A DNA stretch of 64,000 bases, from NCBI RefSeq assembly GCF_002101585.1, contig NZ_LQOT01000041.1:1-64000 (forward strand), given 5' to 3'. This DNA comes from Mycolicibacter engbaekii (GTDB lineage: Bacteria; Actinomycetota; Actinomycetes; Mycobacteriales; Mycobacteriaceae). Positions 29,075 through 37,092 of the stretch are shown one piece after another (within the stretch, counting starts at the first letter, position 1; each line of letters starts with the position of its first letter). The position numbers and the translations under genes are program-made. The notes under the pieces were generated by a model. The model was given only the letters and a program-made list of their open reading frames with translations. It was not told the origin of the DNA and did not search any database.

Positions 29075-29224
29075 ATGTCTGTGTTATCGCAACCGCGAAC
29101 CGCCGCAATTGTCGAAGCGGTTAATTCCGTACCGCTGCCGGCCCCCGCTTTCTTCCCGCAGGGGCGACGCTGCCGGGGACGGTACCGGTGGCTTTGCCGC
29201 GTCTGCGCGCCGGCCACCGACTGA
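29075..29224 (+). CDS. 49-residue micro-ORF with Cys/Arg-rich C terminus
   Basis: The ATG at 29075 follows a clear ribosome binding site (CAGGAG, 11 bases away). The product has a bland N-terminal half and an end rich in Arg and Cys (Cys33, Cys41 and Cys44 in RRCRGRY, WLCRVC), which could bind a metal. Its stop overlaps the next ATG (TGATG). No family is recognised. The tight chain of overlaps with the next two ORFs supports its being translated. Confidence 0.55.
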   Translation: MSVLSQPRTAAIVEAVNSVPLPAPAFFPQGRRCRGRYRWLCRVCAPATD

Positions 29225-29346
29225 TGGCCATCGCCCGACGGGCACTGGCGTCGCTGCCCAGCCTGCCCGACCCACCGGCGCGGTACCCGCGCGTACGCGA
29301 CTACCTGGAGCCCTCGCGCATGGCGCGCGAGATGTACCGGCTATGA
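29224..29346 (+). CDS. 40-residue micro-ORF
   Basis: This frame starts in the TGATG overlap with the preceding micro-ORF and ends in an ATGA overlap with the next. The product (LPDPPARYPRVRDYLEPSR in the middle) is proline- and arginine-rich with no membrane segment. It has no ribosome binding site of its own, consistent with translational coupling. No family is recognised. Confidence 0.5.
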   Translation: MAIARRALASLPSLPDPPARYPRVRDYLEPSRMAREMYRL

Positions 29347-29459
29347 GCGTCATCGCCGCCAGCTGCGTGGCCGTGCTGATCCTGCTCCTTTCCAGCGGAG
29401 CGCATGAGGCGCAGCTGTGGCTTGAGCGCTGGGACTACGACCGTCATTTCGAGGACTGA
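29343..29459 (+). CDS. 38-residue single-span membrane micro-protein
   Basis: The ATG overlaps the stop of the preceding micro-ORF (ATGA). Residues 2-17 form a hydrophobic helix (SVIAASCVAVLILLLS), followed by a short amphipathic, acidic tail (LWLERWDYDRHFED). It looks like a small membrane protein. Its role is unknown. It ends 67 bases before the dyad of the protease operon. Confidence 0.55.
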   Translation: MSVIAASCVAVLILLLSSGAHEAQLWLERWDYDRHFED

Positions 29460-29526
29460 GCCGCGATATGAGCACGCCGGGACAGGTGCGGTCTCGCCAC
29501 GTGACGCGCGCTGGCCTCAATTTGAG

Positions 29527-29538
29527 GTAGCCCACTAC
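29527..29538 (+). promoter_or_regulatory. island dyad GTAG-N4-CTAC upstream of protease-chagasin operon
   Basis: Perfect copy GTAGCCCACTAC, 83 bases before the protease ATG. It is flanked by CTCAAT at 29516-29521 and CGTGCT at 29540-29545, an 18-base spacing. Confidence 0.7.
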
Positions 29539-29621
29539 GCGTGCTGAATCCCCTTTGCGCTCCAGATGATTGGAGCCCTACCCGGGCATCCCGCCCGGAC
29601 CGATCACAGGAGGTCACTGAA

Positions 29622-30437
29622 ATGGCAAAGGTCGCAACCCGGCGCCGGGAACGCAAGCGGATCTGCAATCTGGTTCCCACACCGCCGAAGAGCATGCAAA
29701 CCGACTGGAAGTTCACCGACGCGCTGGCCGCGGGGGTCCTCGGCGCCCCGGCCGCCCTGCCGGCCAGCGTGGACCTGCGCAGCTCGTGGTGGGGCATCGG
29801 CGATCAGGGCAACACCGGATCGTGCGTCGGCTGGGCGTCGACCGACGGGGTGGCGCGGTACATGTTCGTGACGGCCGGCCGGCTGGCGAAGACGGAGAGG
29901 TTGTCACCGCGGTTCGCCTGGATGGCGTCCAAGGAGACCGACCAGTTCACCTCCCGGCCGGAGACGATGATCGAAGGTGCCGGTACCACGCTGAAGGCGG
30001 CGGCCGACATTCTGCGCAACTACGGCGCGGTGCCCGAGTCCATGCTGCCCTTCAAGATCAACACCGCGATGTACTCCGGCAACGAGAACACCTTCTACGC
30101 CACCGCCGCGACGCACAAGATCGCATCGTATTTCAACCTGCAGCTCAATCTGGACAATTGGCGCGCCTGGCTGAGCCAGCACGGCCCGATCCTGGTGGGC
30201 CTCAACGTGGATGCGACATGGGACAACGCGGCGACAACGGGCGGCAAGCTGGATCAGTTCCAGCCCGCCACCGTCCGGGGCGGCCATGCCGTCACGGTGG
30301 TCGGCTACACCGACGAGGGACGCTTCATCCTGCGCAACAGTTGGGGCACCGGCTGGGGTGACGACGGCTTCGGTTACGCGAGCCCGGAGTACATCAACGG
30401 CGCCTTCTTCAACGAGAGCTACGGGGTGGCCTTGTGA
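29622..30437 (+). CDS. papain-family (C1A) cysteine protease
   Basis: This 271-residue protein has the complete papain-type active site: oxyanion Gln62 and nucleophile Cys68 in DQGNTGSCVGWA, His222 in GGHAVTVVGY, and Asn239 in LRNSWGTGWG. It has a short N-terminal stretch of about 45 residues instead of a full inhibitory propeptide, and no signal peptide. The ATG is preceded by AGGAGGT, an excellent ribosome binding site. A chagasin-like inhibitor gene follows after 16 bases, suggesting protection of the producing cell. Confidence 0.92.
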   Translation: MAKVATRRRERKRICNLVPTPPKSMQTDWKFTDALAAGVLGAPAALPASVDLRSSWWGIGDQGNTGSCVGWASTDGVARYMFVTAGRLAKTERLSPRFAWMASKETDQFTSRPETMIEGAGTTLKAAADILRNYGAVPESMLPFKINTAMYSGNENTFYATAATHKIASYFNLQLNLDNWRAWLSQHGPILVGLNVDATWDNAATTGGKLDQFQPATVRGGHAVTVVGYTDEGRFILRNSWGTGWGDDGFGYASPEYINGAFFNESYGVAL

Positions 30438-30453
30438 TCACGAGACGCCCAAG

Positions 30454-30774
30454 ATGGCACTCAGCCTGACCGAGCGTGACGACGGCCGCCGCATCGACGT
30501 GCGGGTCGGTGACACGATCGAGCTACGACTGCCGGAAAACGCCCCAGCGGGTTACCGCTGGGGCGTTGACAGTCTCGATGAGCGATTGTTGGAGCTCACC
30601 GAAACCTACGGCGACTATCCCGGGGCGACGGGTTCGGCCGGCGTGGCCTGCTTTCAGCTGCGGGTGCGGGCGCCGGGCGAAAGCGTCCTGCGGCTTGACT
30701 ACCGGCGAAGCTGGGAGGGCGACGCCGGCGTGCTCACCCGCTTCTCCGTCGAGATCGCGGCGTCATCGGAGTAG
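30454..30774 (+). CDS. chagasin-like (I42) cysteine protease inhibitor
   Basis: This 106-residue protein shows the three inhibitor loops of the chagasin family: NAPAGYRW (29-36, for NPTTGYxW), a glycine-rich loop GATGSAG (57-63), and RRSWE (84-88, for RPWE). Chagasins block papain-type proteases. It follows the protease by 16 bases with a weak ribosome binding site, so it is probably translated by coupling. It lacks a signal peptide, in keeping with inhibition inside the cell. Confidence 0.85.
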   Translation: MALSLTERDDGRRIDVRVGDTIELRLPENAPAGYRWGVDSLDERLLELTETYGDYPGATGSAGVACFQLRVRAPGESVLRLDYRRSWEGDAGVLTRFSVEIAASSE

Positions 30775-30806
30775 TTCAGGCGGCATCGCTGTAGGGCGAC
30801 GACAGA

Positions 30807-30849
30807 CGACGAAACCCGGGTTCGCCTCAGCCGAACCCGGGTTTCGTCG
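30807..30849. terminator. bidirectional hairpin terminator between convergent genes
   Basis: A perfect 18-base-pair stem (arms 30807-30824 and 30832-30849, containing AACCCGGGTT in each arm) with a 7-base loop lies between the converging chagasin and DUF6345 genes. There is no long T tract. The strong stem and position support a bidirectional terminator. Confidence 0.8.
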
Positions 30850-30860
30850 CGGCGGTGGAA

Positions 30861-32606
30861 TTAGTCGAGCGGGGCCTCCACGCGGTAGCGCTTGAACAGG
30901 CCGTTGCCGAAGTCCACCTCGATCTCACGAGTGGCCACCAGCACCGCCTGGTCGAGCTGCATGGCGTAGCCGACCTCGGTGGTGCCGGGCACCAGCGAAT
31001 AGCCCACCGGCATCTGGCCCTTGGTGGCCCAGCGCGCCATGTGCTGCGCCCACGACGCCCCGAGGCGCTGCTCTACCGGATCCTGGTCGGCTGTGACCCG
31101 CGCGGATTGTTCGGCGCCGTCCGGGGTCGGGGTCGGGCTGCCGCCGCCCACGCCGCGGGTGAGCCGGTCCACGGTGCGCACCGAGCTGGCAACCCGGGTC
31201 ACCGTGCCGTCGTTGTCGACACAGACCCGCACCTCGCCGGCACCGGGGGTGACCACCGGCAGACCGTTGATCAGCTGCTTGAACGTCACGGTCGTGCCGG
31301 TCACCACCGGGTCCAGCAACTCGCCGTCGCCGTTGGCGCTGCCGCCGGCCTCGGCGGCATATTGGACCTTGTCGAAGACCAGCTCCGCGTCACGGGTCAA
31401 CCCGTACAGGCCCAGGGCCTCTTGGGCGATGGCCGCCGCCTGGCTCACCGGGATCTGGTCGTGGTTGCTGTCGTTGTGGTGCTCGAGCTGCGCTTCCAGC
31501 GACCCGTCGGCGCCGAACGCCAGCCGGGCATCCCCGTCGCCGATCCGGAACGCGCCGGTGGCCGACACCGCGACCTCGCGGGGAATGCTGACCCGTACCC
31601 CGAAGCGCTCGACCGCTGAGCGAAGGGCTTTCGGGCTGACCTCGATCGGCCGCAGTCGCGCGCCGCGAACATCGGCCGGGACGGTGAGCTGCCGTTCGCG
31701 CGTACTCAGATTCGCCGGTGCCAGACTCGACGCGTAGTACCAGCGCCACTGCCACCAGTTCTTGCTGACGTGCCCGAAGTTGAACAGACGTTCGTTGTTG
31801 AGGCGGTCGGTGGCCTCGGCCTGCGTTGCGCCGCAGGCGACGACCGACGGCACCTGGCCGTGGGAGATCCGCCAGCTGGCGTCCATCCAGGCGGTGCTGA
31901 AGGACTTCCCCTTATTCCATTCCTCGAAGAAGTACTTGCCGTAATTGCCGTCGTCCACGCTCGTGGTCTCGAAGCCGAACAGCATGCGAAAGCCCAGATT
32001 CGCCGAGTTCCAGGTGATGATCGGGTTCAGCGGGGCGTATACGGGGCAGGCGAAACAGGTGGACCAGAACAGGTAGTTGGCCCGTTCGTTGCCCAGCCGC
32101 ATGTTTGACGCCCATGCATTGGTGCCCTGGTTGTTCCAGTTGCCGCCCAGCGGGAACCACACACTGCCGTCCGCGCGGCGGCCGCCGTGGCCGGAATGGT
32201 AGGCGACGTTGACCGCGTCCATGCCATAGGTGTCCTGCCAGTCGTCGAAGTCCTCGTAGTAGGACCAGATCTGGACGTTGCCGTCCTTGTACCAGAAGTT
32301 GGGTGCGGTGAACTTGCCGACGTATCCGAGAAAACCGGCGGCATCCTCGTGGGTGTACATCAGCGAACCCGCGTCGGCGAAGGTTTCGACCGAGAAGGCA
32401 CCGTAGGCATTGGCGCCGCCGCGTGCGTCGCCGTCGGCCGCAACCGCAGCAGGCGTCGCCCCTTGCGGGTTGTCCCCGGACGCCGAACCGAAAACCATGC
32501 GTGCGGTTCCGTTCCCGTTGTGCGCCGTGCGCGACGCGGCCCGGGTGGCCGGGGGCTCAGTTGTGGTTGTGGCCAGCGTCTTCAGTCCGGCCTTCTTAGT
32601 GGGCAT
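30861..32606 (-). CDS. DUF6345-like protein with a possible His/Cys catalytic dyad
   Basis: This 581-residue protein has an unstructured N terminus (1-65). A conserved-looking domain at about 68-300 carries VNVAYHSGHGG (His137, His140) after one hydrophobic strand and YLFWSTCFACP (Cys184, Cys187) after another. This order of a strand-HG motif and a strand-Cys motif resembles clan CD (caspase/gingipain-like) peptidases; that is an inference, since the family is of unknown function. The C-terminal 280 residues look like beta-rich FTP/PepSY-type repeats. There is no signal peptide. GGAG lies 5 bases before the ATG. Confidence 0.7.
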   Translation of the reverse strand: MPTKKAGLKTLATTTTEPPATRAASRTAHNGNGTARMVFGSASGDNPQGATPAAVAADGDARGGANAYGAFSVETFADAGSLMYTHEDAAGFLGYVGKFTAPNFWYKDGNVQIWSYYEDFDDWQDTYGMDAVNVAYHSGHGGRRADGSVWFPLGGNWNNQGTNAWASNMRLGNERANYLFWSTCFACPVYAPLNPIITWNSANLGFRMLFGFETTSVDDGNYGKYFFEEWNKGKSFSTAWMDASWRISHGQVPSVVACGATQAEATDRLNNERLFNFGHVSKNWWQWRWYYASSLAPANLSTRERQLTVPADVRGARLRPIEVSPKALRSAVERFGVRVSIPREVAVSATGAFRIGDGDARLAFGADGSLEAQLEHHNDSNHDQIPVSQAAAIAQEALGLYGLTRDAELVFDKVQYAAEAGGSANGDGELLDPVVTGTTVTFKQLINGLPVVTPGAGEVRVCVDNDGTVTRVASSVRTVDRLTRGVGGGSPTPTPDGAEQSARVTADQDPVEQRLGASWAQHMARWATKGQMPVGYSLVPGTTEVGYAMQLDQAVLVATREIEVDFGNGLFKRYRVEAPLD

Positions 32607-32673
32607 ATCGACTCCAATCTCGGGTGGTGACTTCCAACCCCGATCATCGATCGGCCGAAAACGCGCCCATAGC

Positions 32674-32685
32674 GTAGGCGACTAC
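32674..32685 (-). promoter_or_regulatory. island dyad GTAG-N4-CTAC upstream of DUF6345 gene
   Basis: Perfect copy (GTAGGCGACTAC on the plus strand), 67 bases before the DUF6345 start. It overlaps the stop codon of the amidase gene. Toward the gene, GCGAAG and CTATGG flank it at a 17-base spacing. Confidence 0.68.
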
Positions 32686-33254
32686 CTGCCTTCGCCTGTG
32701 CTGCCGAAGGTTTCGTAGGCAGCCTGCGGTGCGCTCAGGCGTGCGGCGACGTCCGCGCGCAAGCGGTCCACATCGAGTGCACCCGGGTCCCACTTGCGCG
32801 GGTTCCACTCCCGATGCGCCAGCACATGGGTGCTGGGCCGGCCCAGTCTGCGCAGGATCGCCGCACAGCAGCGCACCAGCGCGTCATATTGCGGCGGTCC
32901 CCAGCCTTCGGTGCCGGTGTTCACCGCGCGGATGCCGATCGTGTGCTCATCCGCCCGGTCGGCGGGCAGGCCCGGATAGCGTCCCGAGCCGGCGTGCCGC
33001 GCGGTGCCCGCTGCGACGACGGTGACCGTGCCGTTCTGAGCCAGGTGCAGCTGCGCGAGCGGGCCGTTCACCCCGGCTGTGCCACCGGCGATGCGCTCCG
33101 GCGGCGCCTCGTCGGCACCGGTGTGGTGGCAGATCACGCCCCAGATGTCGGTGAAGTCGCCGTACCCGCGGAACCGCCAACGGGGGAACTCCACGACATC
33201 GAGCCCTTCGCGGCGCAGCACGTCGGGCAGCCAGAACGGATTGATCGAAGACAT
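32682..33254 (-). CDS. N-acetylmuramoyl-L-alanine amidase (PGRP/Amidase_2 type)
   Basis: This 190-residue protein is a single Amidase_2 domain that cleaves the bond between muramic acid and the stem peptide. Zinc ligands are visible: His43 in VICHHTG, His147 in VLAHREWNP, and Asp156 in RKWDPG. The fold and size resemble amidase domains of mycobacteriophage LysA endolysins. It lacks a signal peptide. The ATG at 33254 was chosen because GGAAGGGG lies about 5 bases upstream. Confidence 0.9.
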   Translation of the reverse strand: MSSINPFWLPDVLRREGLDVVEFPRWRFRGYGDFTDIWGVICHHTGADEAPPERIAGGTAGVNGPLAQLHLAQNGTVTVVAAGTARHAGSGRYPGLPADRADEHTIGIRAVNTGTEGWGPPQYDALVRCCAAILRRLGRPSTHVLAHREWNPRKWDPGALDVDRLRADVAARLSAPQAAYETFGSTGEGR

Positions 33255-33312
33255 CTGCGCCCCTTCCGTACTCGATGACAACGCTAGGACCGCTCGCACT
33301 CCCCGCACGCGA

Positions 33313-33324
33313 GTAGTGCGCTAC
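33313..33324 (-). promoter_or_regulatory. island dyad GTAG-N4-CTAC upstream of amidase gene
   Basis: Perfect copy (GTAGTGCGCTAC), 58 bases before the amidase ATG. It sits 38 bases from a second perfect copy serving the divergent DUF5995 gene. The -35-like flank is poor at this copy. Confidence 0.7.
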
Positions 33325-33362
33325 CCGCCTGTGCGCCGAAGTGCTGCAGCGCAACAAGTGAC

Positions 33363-33374
33363 GTAGCGGACTAC
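33363..33374 (+). promoter_or_regulatory. island dyad GTAG-N4-CTAC upstream of DUF5995 gene
   Basis: Perfect copy GTAGCGGACTAC, 38 bases before the ATG, the shortest distance in the set. The right flank CTAGGG aligns with the CTATGG at the DUF6345 copy. Confidence 0.68.
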
Positions 33375-33412
33375 GCTAGGGACCGCGGCCCCACCGGTGG
33401 ATCCTCGGAAAG

Positions 33413-34249
33413 ATGAACTCCTTTGCGCCCCCACCGGACCTGCCCTCGGCCACCACACTCGACGAGGTGATCGCCAGCATCGATGCCGTGGTCGAGTGGT
33501 CGATCGGTACGTCGAGCCGCCTGGGCTACTTTGCGGCACTGTACAAACGGATCACCATCGCGGTGCGCACGGCCATTGCCCAGGGTGTGTTCGCCGACGG
33601 CCCCCGGATGGAGCGGTTCGACGTCGCATTCGCCAACCGCTACTTCGACGCACTCAACGGGCACCTGCATCCACAGCGGTACCCGCGACCGACCCGTTCC
33701 TGGGCGGTGACATTCGGCGCCGCGAGCGCGGGCGACCCGATCCTGGTGCAGCACCTGGTCGCCGGGGTCACCGCACATATCGCACTGGATCTGGGTATCG
33801 CCGCAGTCCAGGTTTCACCCGGACCGGCGCTGTGGACGCTGCGTGAGGACTTCGCCGCGATCAATGCGGTGCTGGCGGCCCAGGTCAGCGACGTCGTCGC
33901 CCGGCTGAACCAGCTGTCACCGGCCCTGGGCGAGTTGTATGCGTTGTTGGGGTCCGGCGAGCTGTTCGCCATCAACGCCGCGGTGCGGGCGCTGCGCGAC
34001 AGCGCGTGGCGCTTCGCGTCACTGCTGGCGCGAGAGCCGGTCATCGCACACGGCCCCACGATCTGGGTCCGCGACCGCTGGGTGGCCGGCCAGGTGGTGT
34101 CGGTGTTCGAGGCAGCTGCGCTGTCCCCGGTGTCGCAGGCGGTCGTCCGCGAGATCGCCGAGCGGGAAAGCCGCGACATCGCGGGCAACATCAGGGTGCT
34201 CGACGCGATCGCGGCGACCCCGGCGACGCCCATCCGGATCGCGCTGTGA
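33413..34249 (+). CDS. DUF5995 family protein
   Basis: This 278-residue, mostly helical protein matches the DUF5995 family (FDVAFANRYFDALNGHLHP, RSWAVTFGA, VAGVTAHIALDLGIAAV). Conserved His and Asp residues in the VTAHIALDLG segment resemble those of helical metalloproteins, but no activity is established. It has no signal peptide or membrane helix. It is a single-gene unit behind its own island dyad. Confidence 0.82.
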   Translation: MNSFAPPPDLPSATTLDEVIASIDAVVEWSIGTSSRLGYFAALYKRITIAVRTAIAQGVFADGPRMERFDVAFANRYFDALNGHLHPQRYPRPTRSWAVTFGAASAGDPILVQHLVAGVTAHIALDLGIAAVQVSPGPALWTLREDFAAINAVLAAQVSDVVARLNQLSPALGELYALLGSGELFAINAAVRALRDSAWRFASLLAREPVIAHGPTIWVRDRWVAGQVVSVFEAAALSPVSQAVVREIAERESRDIAGNIRVLDAIAATPATPIRIAL

Positions 34250-34259
34250 CGGCGGCGGA

Positions 34260-35363
34260 TCACCGCCCGTCCGGGCTGGCGTGGTCGGGTTTGGCCGCGT
34301 CGCGGTTGCGGCTGGGAATGCTGTCGAGCACGTTCTGGGTCTGAATGTCGATGAGCCTGGTGAAGGCCTGCTGCGAGCCGCCGAAGATCAGCGCGTAGGC
34401 GACGAGCTGCGCCCGGCCCGCGGCGGCGACGTCGGGGCCCAGGACCCCGGCGCGGATCAGCAGCAGCCCGGCCAATGCCGTCAGCGCCCCGGTCGGCAGC
34501 TTCACCAGCAGCGAGGCCATCGGAACCGCGTAGGGGGTCGAGGAGCCACGCATCCGGCGAATGGCGATCGACCCCAGCAACCCCGCGCTGAACAGTCCGA
34601 TGAGTTCGACTAAGAAGACGTCGCCGCCGGTGGGCGCCCATCCCCCGGTCGGGCAGGTGGCTGCCGGCGGGTGATCGGCGGCGCACAGCGCGAACCAGCC
34701 GGGCGCGCACCAGCCGAGTAGCCCGATTCCGACAGCGAACAGCGTCAGCACGAAGGTGGCTCCGAACAGCAGATTGCGAAAGCTGCGCGTCCGGACGTGT
34801 TCGTCGGCGCAGGCCGCGTAGATGGCCCGCACGTCCTGGGCGATGGCGCCGCGGTCCTGGTCGGTGAGGGCTTCTTTCGCGGCGTACTTGCGCAGGTCGT
34901 CCAGCCGGGCGTCGTGCGGTTTGAGCAGCAGCGCTGCGTCGGCGATGATGTCGGGCAGTTTCGCGGCGACGGCGTCCGGCGGCGACAGGGCGGTGAGGGT
35001 GATTTCGACCGCGTTGATGTGCCCCAGCGCCCGGGCGACATCGACGCCCGTCCAGGCGTAGCGCAATCCCGGACGGCTTTTGACGGCTGCGTCAGCGGCG
35101 CGCAGCCTGCCCTTGGCCACGCCCAGCCGGCGTCGTTGCGCCGCGGACATCTCGCCGCCCAACTGATCTATCAGACAGTCGATTTCGGTATCGAGATCGA
35201 CGATCCGGCTCTGCGCCGATTCTCGCCACGCGGCGTGCAGTCTGCGCTTCGCCGGCGTGATGGGCGCCAGCGCCGTCGGCTCCGGATCGGTTCTGCCGGC
35301 GCCGGTGTCCATCCAGCGAACGACAGCATCGGTGTTCGCGCGGTTGCCTGGTGAGCGGGTCAT
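34260..35363 (-). CDS. unrecognised membrane protein, C-terminal four-helix region
   Basis: This 367-residue protein has a soluble helical N-terminal half (1-195, with possible coiled coil at 55-95) and about four membrane helices at about 200-345 (including LLFGATFVLTLFAVGIGLLGW and ALTALAGLLLIRAGVL). A short Cys-containing loop lies between the first two helices. I do not recognise a family. It is transcribed alone from the imperfect dyad at 35428 and converges with the DUF5995 gene across 10 bases. Confidence 0.75.
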   Translation of the reverse strand: MTRSPGNRANTDAVVRWMDTGAGRTDPEPTALAPITPAKRRLHAAWRESAQSRIVDLDTEIDCLIDQLGGEMSAAQRRRLGVAKGRLRAADAAVKSRPGLRYAWTGVDVARALGHINAVEITLTALSPPDAVAAKLPDIIADAALLLKPHDARLDDLRKYAAKEALTDQDRGAIAQDVRAIYAACADEHVRTRSFRNLLFGATFVLTLFAVGIGLLGWCAPGWFALCAADHPPAATCPTGGWAPTGGDVFLVELIGLFSAGLLGSIAIRRMRGSSTPYAVPMASLLVKLPTGALTALAGLLLIRAGVLGPDVAAAGRAQLVAYALIFGGSQQAFTRLIDIQTQNVLDSIPSRNRDAAKPDHASPDGR

Positions 35364-35427
35364 GGCGCATCCCTTTCCGATGGTGGCCGTGTCCCACTAT
35401 CTGTCTGATCGTCGCCGGCCGGCACGA

Positions 35428-35439
35428 GTAGCGCCGTAC
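35428..35439 (-). promoter_or_regulatory. imperfect island dyad upstream of membrane protein gene
   Basis: GTAGCGCCGTAC on the plus strand retains GTA-N6-TAC and matches the full dyad at all but one position. It lies 64 bases before the start codon. Reading toward the gene, CTGAAT, a 17-base spacer and CGTGCC frame it. Confidence 0.6.
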
Positions 35440-35454
35440 CCGAATTCAGCCGCG

Positions 35455-36789
35455 TCAGCGCCCAACATCGGCATCCGACGGCACATACTCTGCTGAACTG
35501 ATCAGAATTGCGGTGGGATTGGCCTTGTCGATCTGGTCCATGGTGTCGATGTGCCGCAGCGGATCGTCGATGGTGTCGCGGATGCCGTAGAACGTCATCA
35601 GCGAGGGTGCCTCCATGGTCGGTGCCGGCGGATCGACCACGACGTAGATCCTCGACATCGGATGATCGGCGACCAGATCCTGGATTGCACTGGTGGAGGC
35701 GAAACGGGATTCGGCGCACAAGACGCCGGTTTTGTTTTCGCCGAAGTCGTGGATCGTGCCGGCCTCGTCCAAGAACGCGAACGGGTCGCGCGCAAGCGAG
35801 GTCTGCGGCGGGTAGCAGCTGTGGGTGTCGTTGAGTATCAGGCGGGTGACCACGACTCCATTCACCGTCAGCCGGACCAGCCGGACCTTGCGCGAGTCGA
35901 TGTCGATCACCACTTTGTGCTGCACCGTTCCCCCGGGCGAAAGAAAGGTGTAGTCATACGGGGCCGCAAACAGGTTGGCGTACAGCAGCTGGGAGTCCAC
36001 GGCACGGTTGGGGGTTTGGCGGTACTCGCCCTGCAGGGCCCGGCCCAGCGGTGTCAGCCCGGCGAGCAGGTTTTCGGTGCTGGCCGGTTCTTCCGGTGTT
36101 CCCACCGGATATGCCGTCACGCGCATCAGCCCCGCAGGCACCTGCGCCTGCACCGAGCCGCGGTTGTGCAGCGTCACGGTGGCCGACAGGTGGACGATCG
36201 GGCCGGTCGAGCCCGTCGGCGACAGCTCGGCGTTGAGGTCGACGAGCGGACGTGCGGACGCCGGCAGGTATTCGGTCTGCATCCAGAACTGACCCAGACC
36301 TACCAGCGGGAACAGTGCGACAGCGACGGCCGCGCCCCGACTGAAGGCACCGCGGGCGTAACGGCCCAGGTAGAGCACCCAGCACAGGGCGATACCGCCC
36401 ATCACCAACACGATGCCCGTGACGCCCAGGAGCTGGCTTACCGGGCTGCGCTGATCGACCATCCAGACATAGACGGCCAGGCCCGCGATGAAGATCTGAC
36501 TCACTGTGGCGGTCAGCGCCGCGCCCCGCGATCTCTTCGCGATCTGGATCGATGCCAGCACGCAGGTGATGCCGATCGCGGTCAGCAGGGCCGTGCCGAT
36601 CAGGTCCCACGCGGTGCTGGTCAGGGTCGCATTCCGGACCGCCAATCCGAGCACAAGTGCGGCGTCGAGTCCGACCCAGACCACCAGCACGACGCGCAGC
36701 GGTCTGGGCACCGCGCCCAGGTCGGCCACCTGATCTGCGCCGGCCGCGTGACCGCCGGCATCGTCGATGTGTCGTTGCAGCGTGATCAC
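35455..36789 (-). CDS. unrecognised membrane protein with large C-terminal domain
   Basis: This 444-residue protein has about five membrane helices in residues 30-175 and a long beta-rich C-terminal region (about 180-444) that includes an immunoglobulin-like stretch (IVHLSATVTLHNRGSVQAQVP) and two Cys (in DTHSCYPP and GVLCAESR) that may form a disulfide outside the cytoplasm. No family is recognised. It is the third gene of the M4 protease-emfourin operon, 23 bases after the inhibitor. Confidence 0.75.
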   Translation of the reverse strand: MITLQRHIDDAGGHAAGADQVADLGAVPRPLRVVLVVWVGLDAALVLGLAVRNATLTSTAWDLIGTALLTAIGITCVLASIQIAKRSRGAALTATVSQIFIAGLAVYVWMVDQRSPVSQLLGVTGIVLVMGGIALCWVLYLGRYARGAFSRGAAVAVALFPLVGLGQFWMQTEYLPASARPLVDLNAELSPTGSTGPIVHLSATVTLHNRGSVQAQVPAGLMRVTAYPVGTPEEPASTENLLAGLTPLGRALQGEYRQTPNRAVDSQLLYANLFAAPYDYTFLSPGGTVQHKVVIDIDSRKVRLVRLTVNGVVVTRLILNDTHSCYPPQTSLARDPFAFLDEAGTIHDFGENKTGVLCAESRFASTSAIQDLVADHPMSRIYVVVDPPAPTMEAPSLMTFYGIRDTIDDPLRHIDTMDQIDKANPTAILISSAEYVPSDADVGR

Positions 36790-36812
36790 CGGTGCTCCTT
36801 GGATGTGTTGCG

Positions 36813-37076
36813 CTAGATCGCTTCTCGCACCAGCCTGGTCACCGACTGCGGTAGCAGGCTTTCGGGTATCTCCCGGCTGGTCTCCCCGGCCGCCGTTCGT
36901 CGCGTCACCAGATAGGTGTAGCGATCAGCGCCGGGATCGGGCGGCAGCGGCGCCGCACTGTCGATCAGGCGGTCCAGCGCCGCCCGGGACTCGGGATCCA
37001 GGGCGTCGGCCGCCACGCGACCTGTGGCCGGCAATCCGGCCAGACCGCCGCGCCTTTCGATGACGTATTCGTTCAT
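36813..37076 (-). CDS. emfourin-like inhibitor of M4 protease
   Basis: This 87-residue protein has the RRGGLAGL N-terminal motif, an acidic middle and a YLVTR strand, as in emfourin, the small inhibitor encoded next to protealysin. Its position directly downstream of an M4 peptidase (17 bases) is the typical arrangement. It has no signal peptide, so it probably protects the cytoplasm. The assignment rests on short motifs plus context. Confidence 0.75.
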   Translation of the reverse strand: MNEYVIERRGGLAGLPATGRVAADALDPESRAALDRLIDSAAPLPPDPGADRYTYLVTRRTAAGETSREIPESLLPQSVTRLVREAI

Positions 37077-37092
37077 GGGTGCCCCGCTTGCG

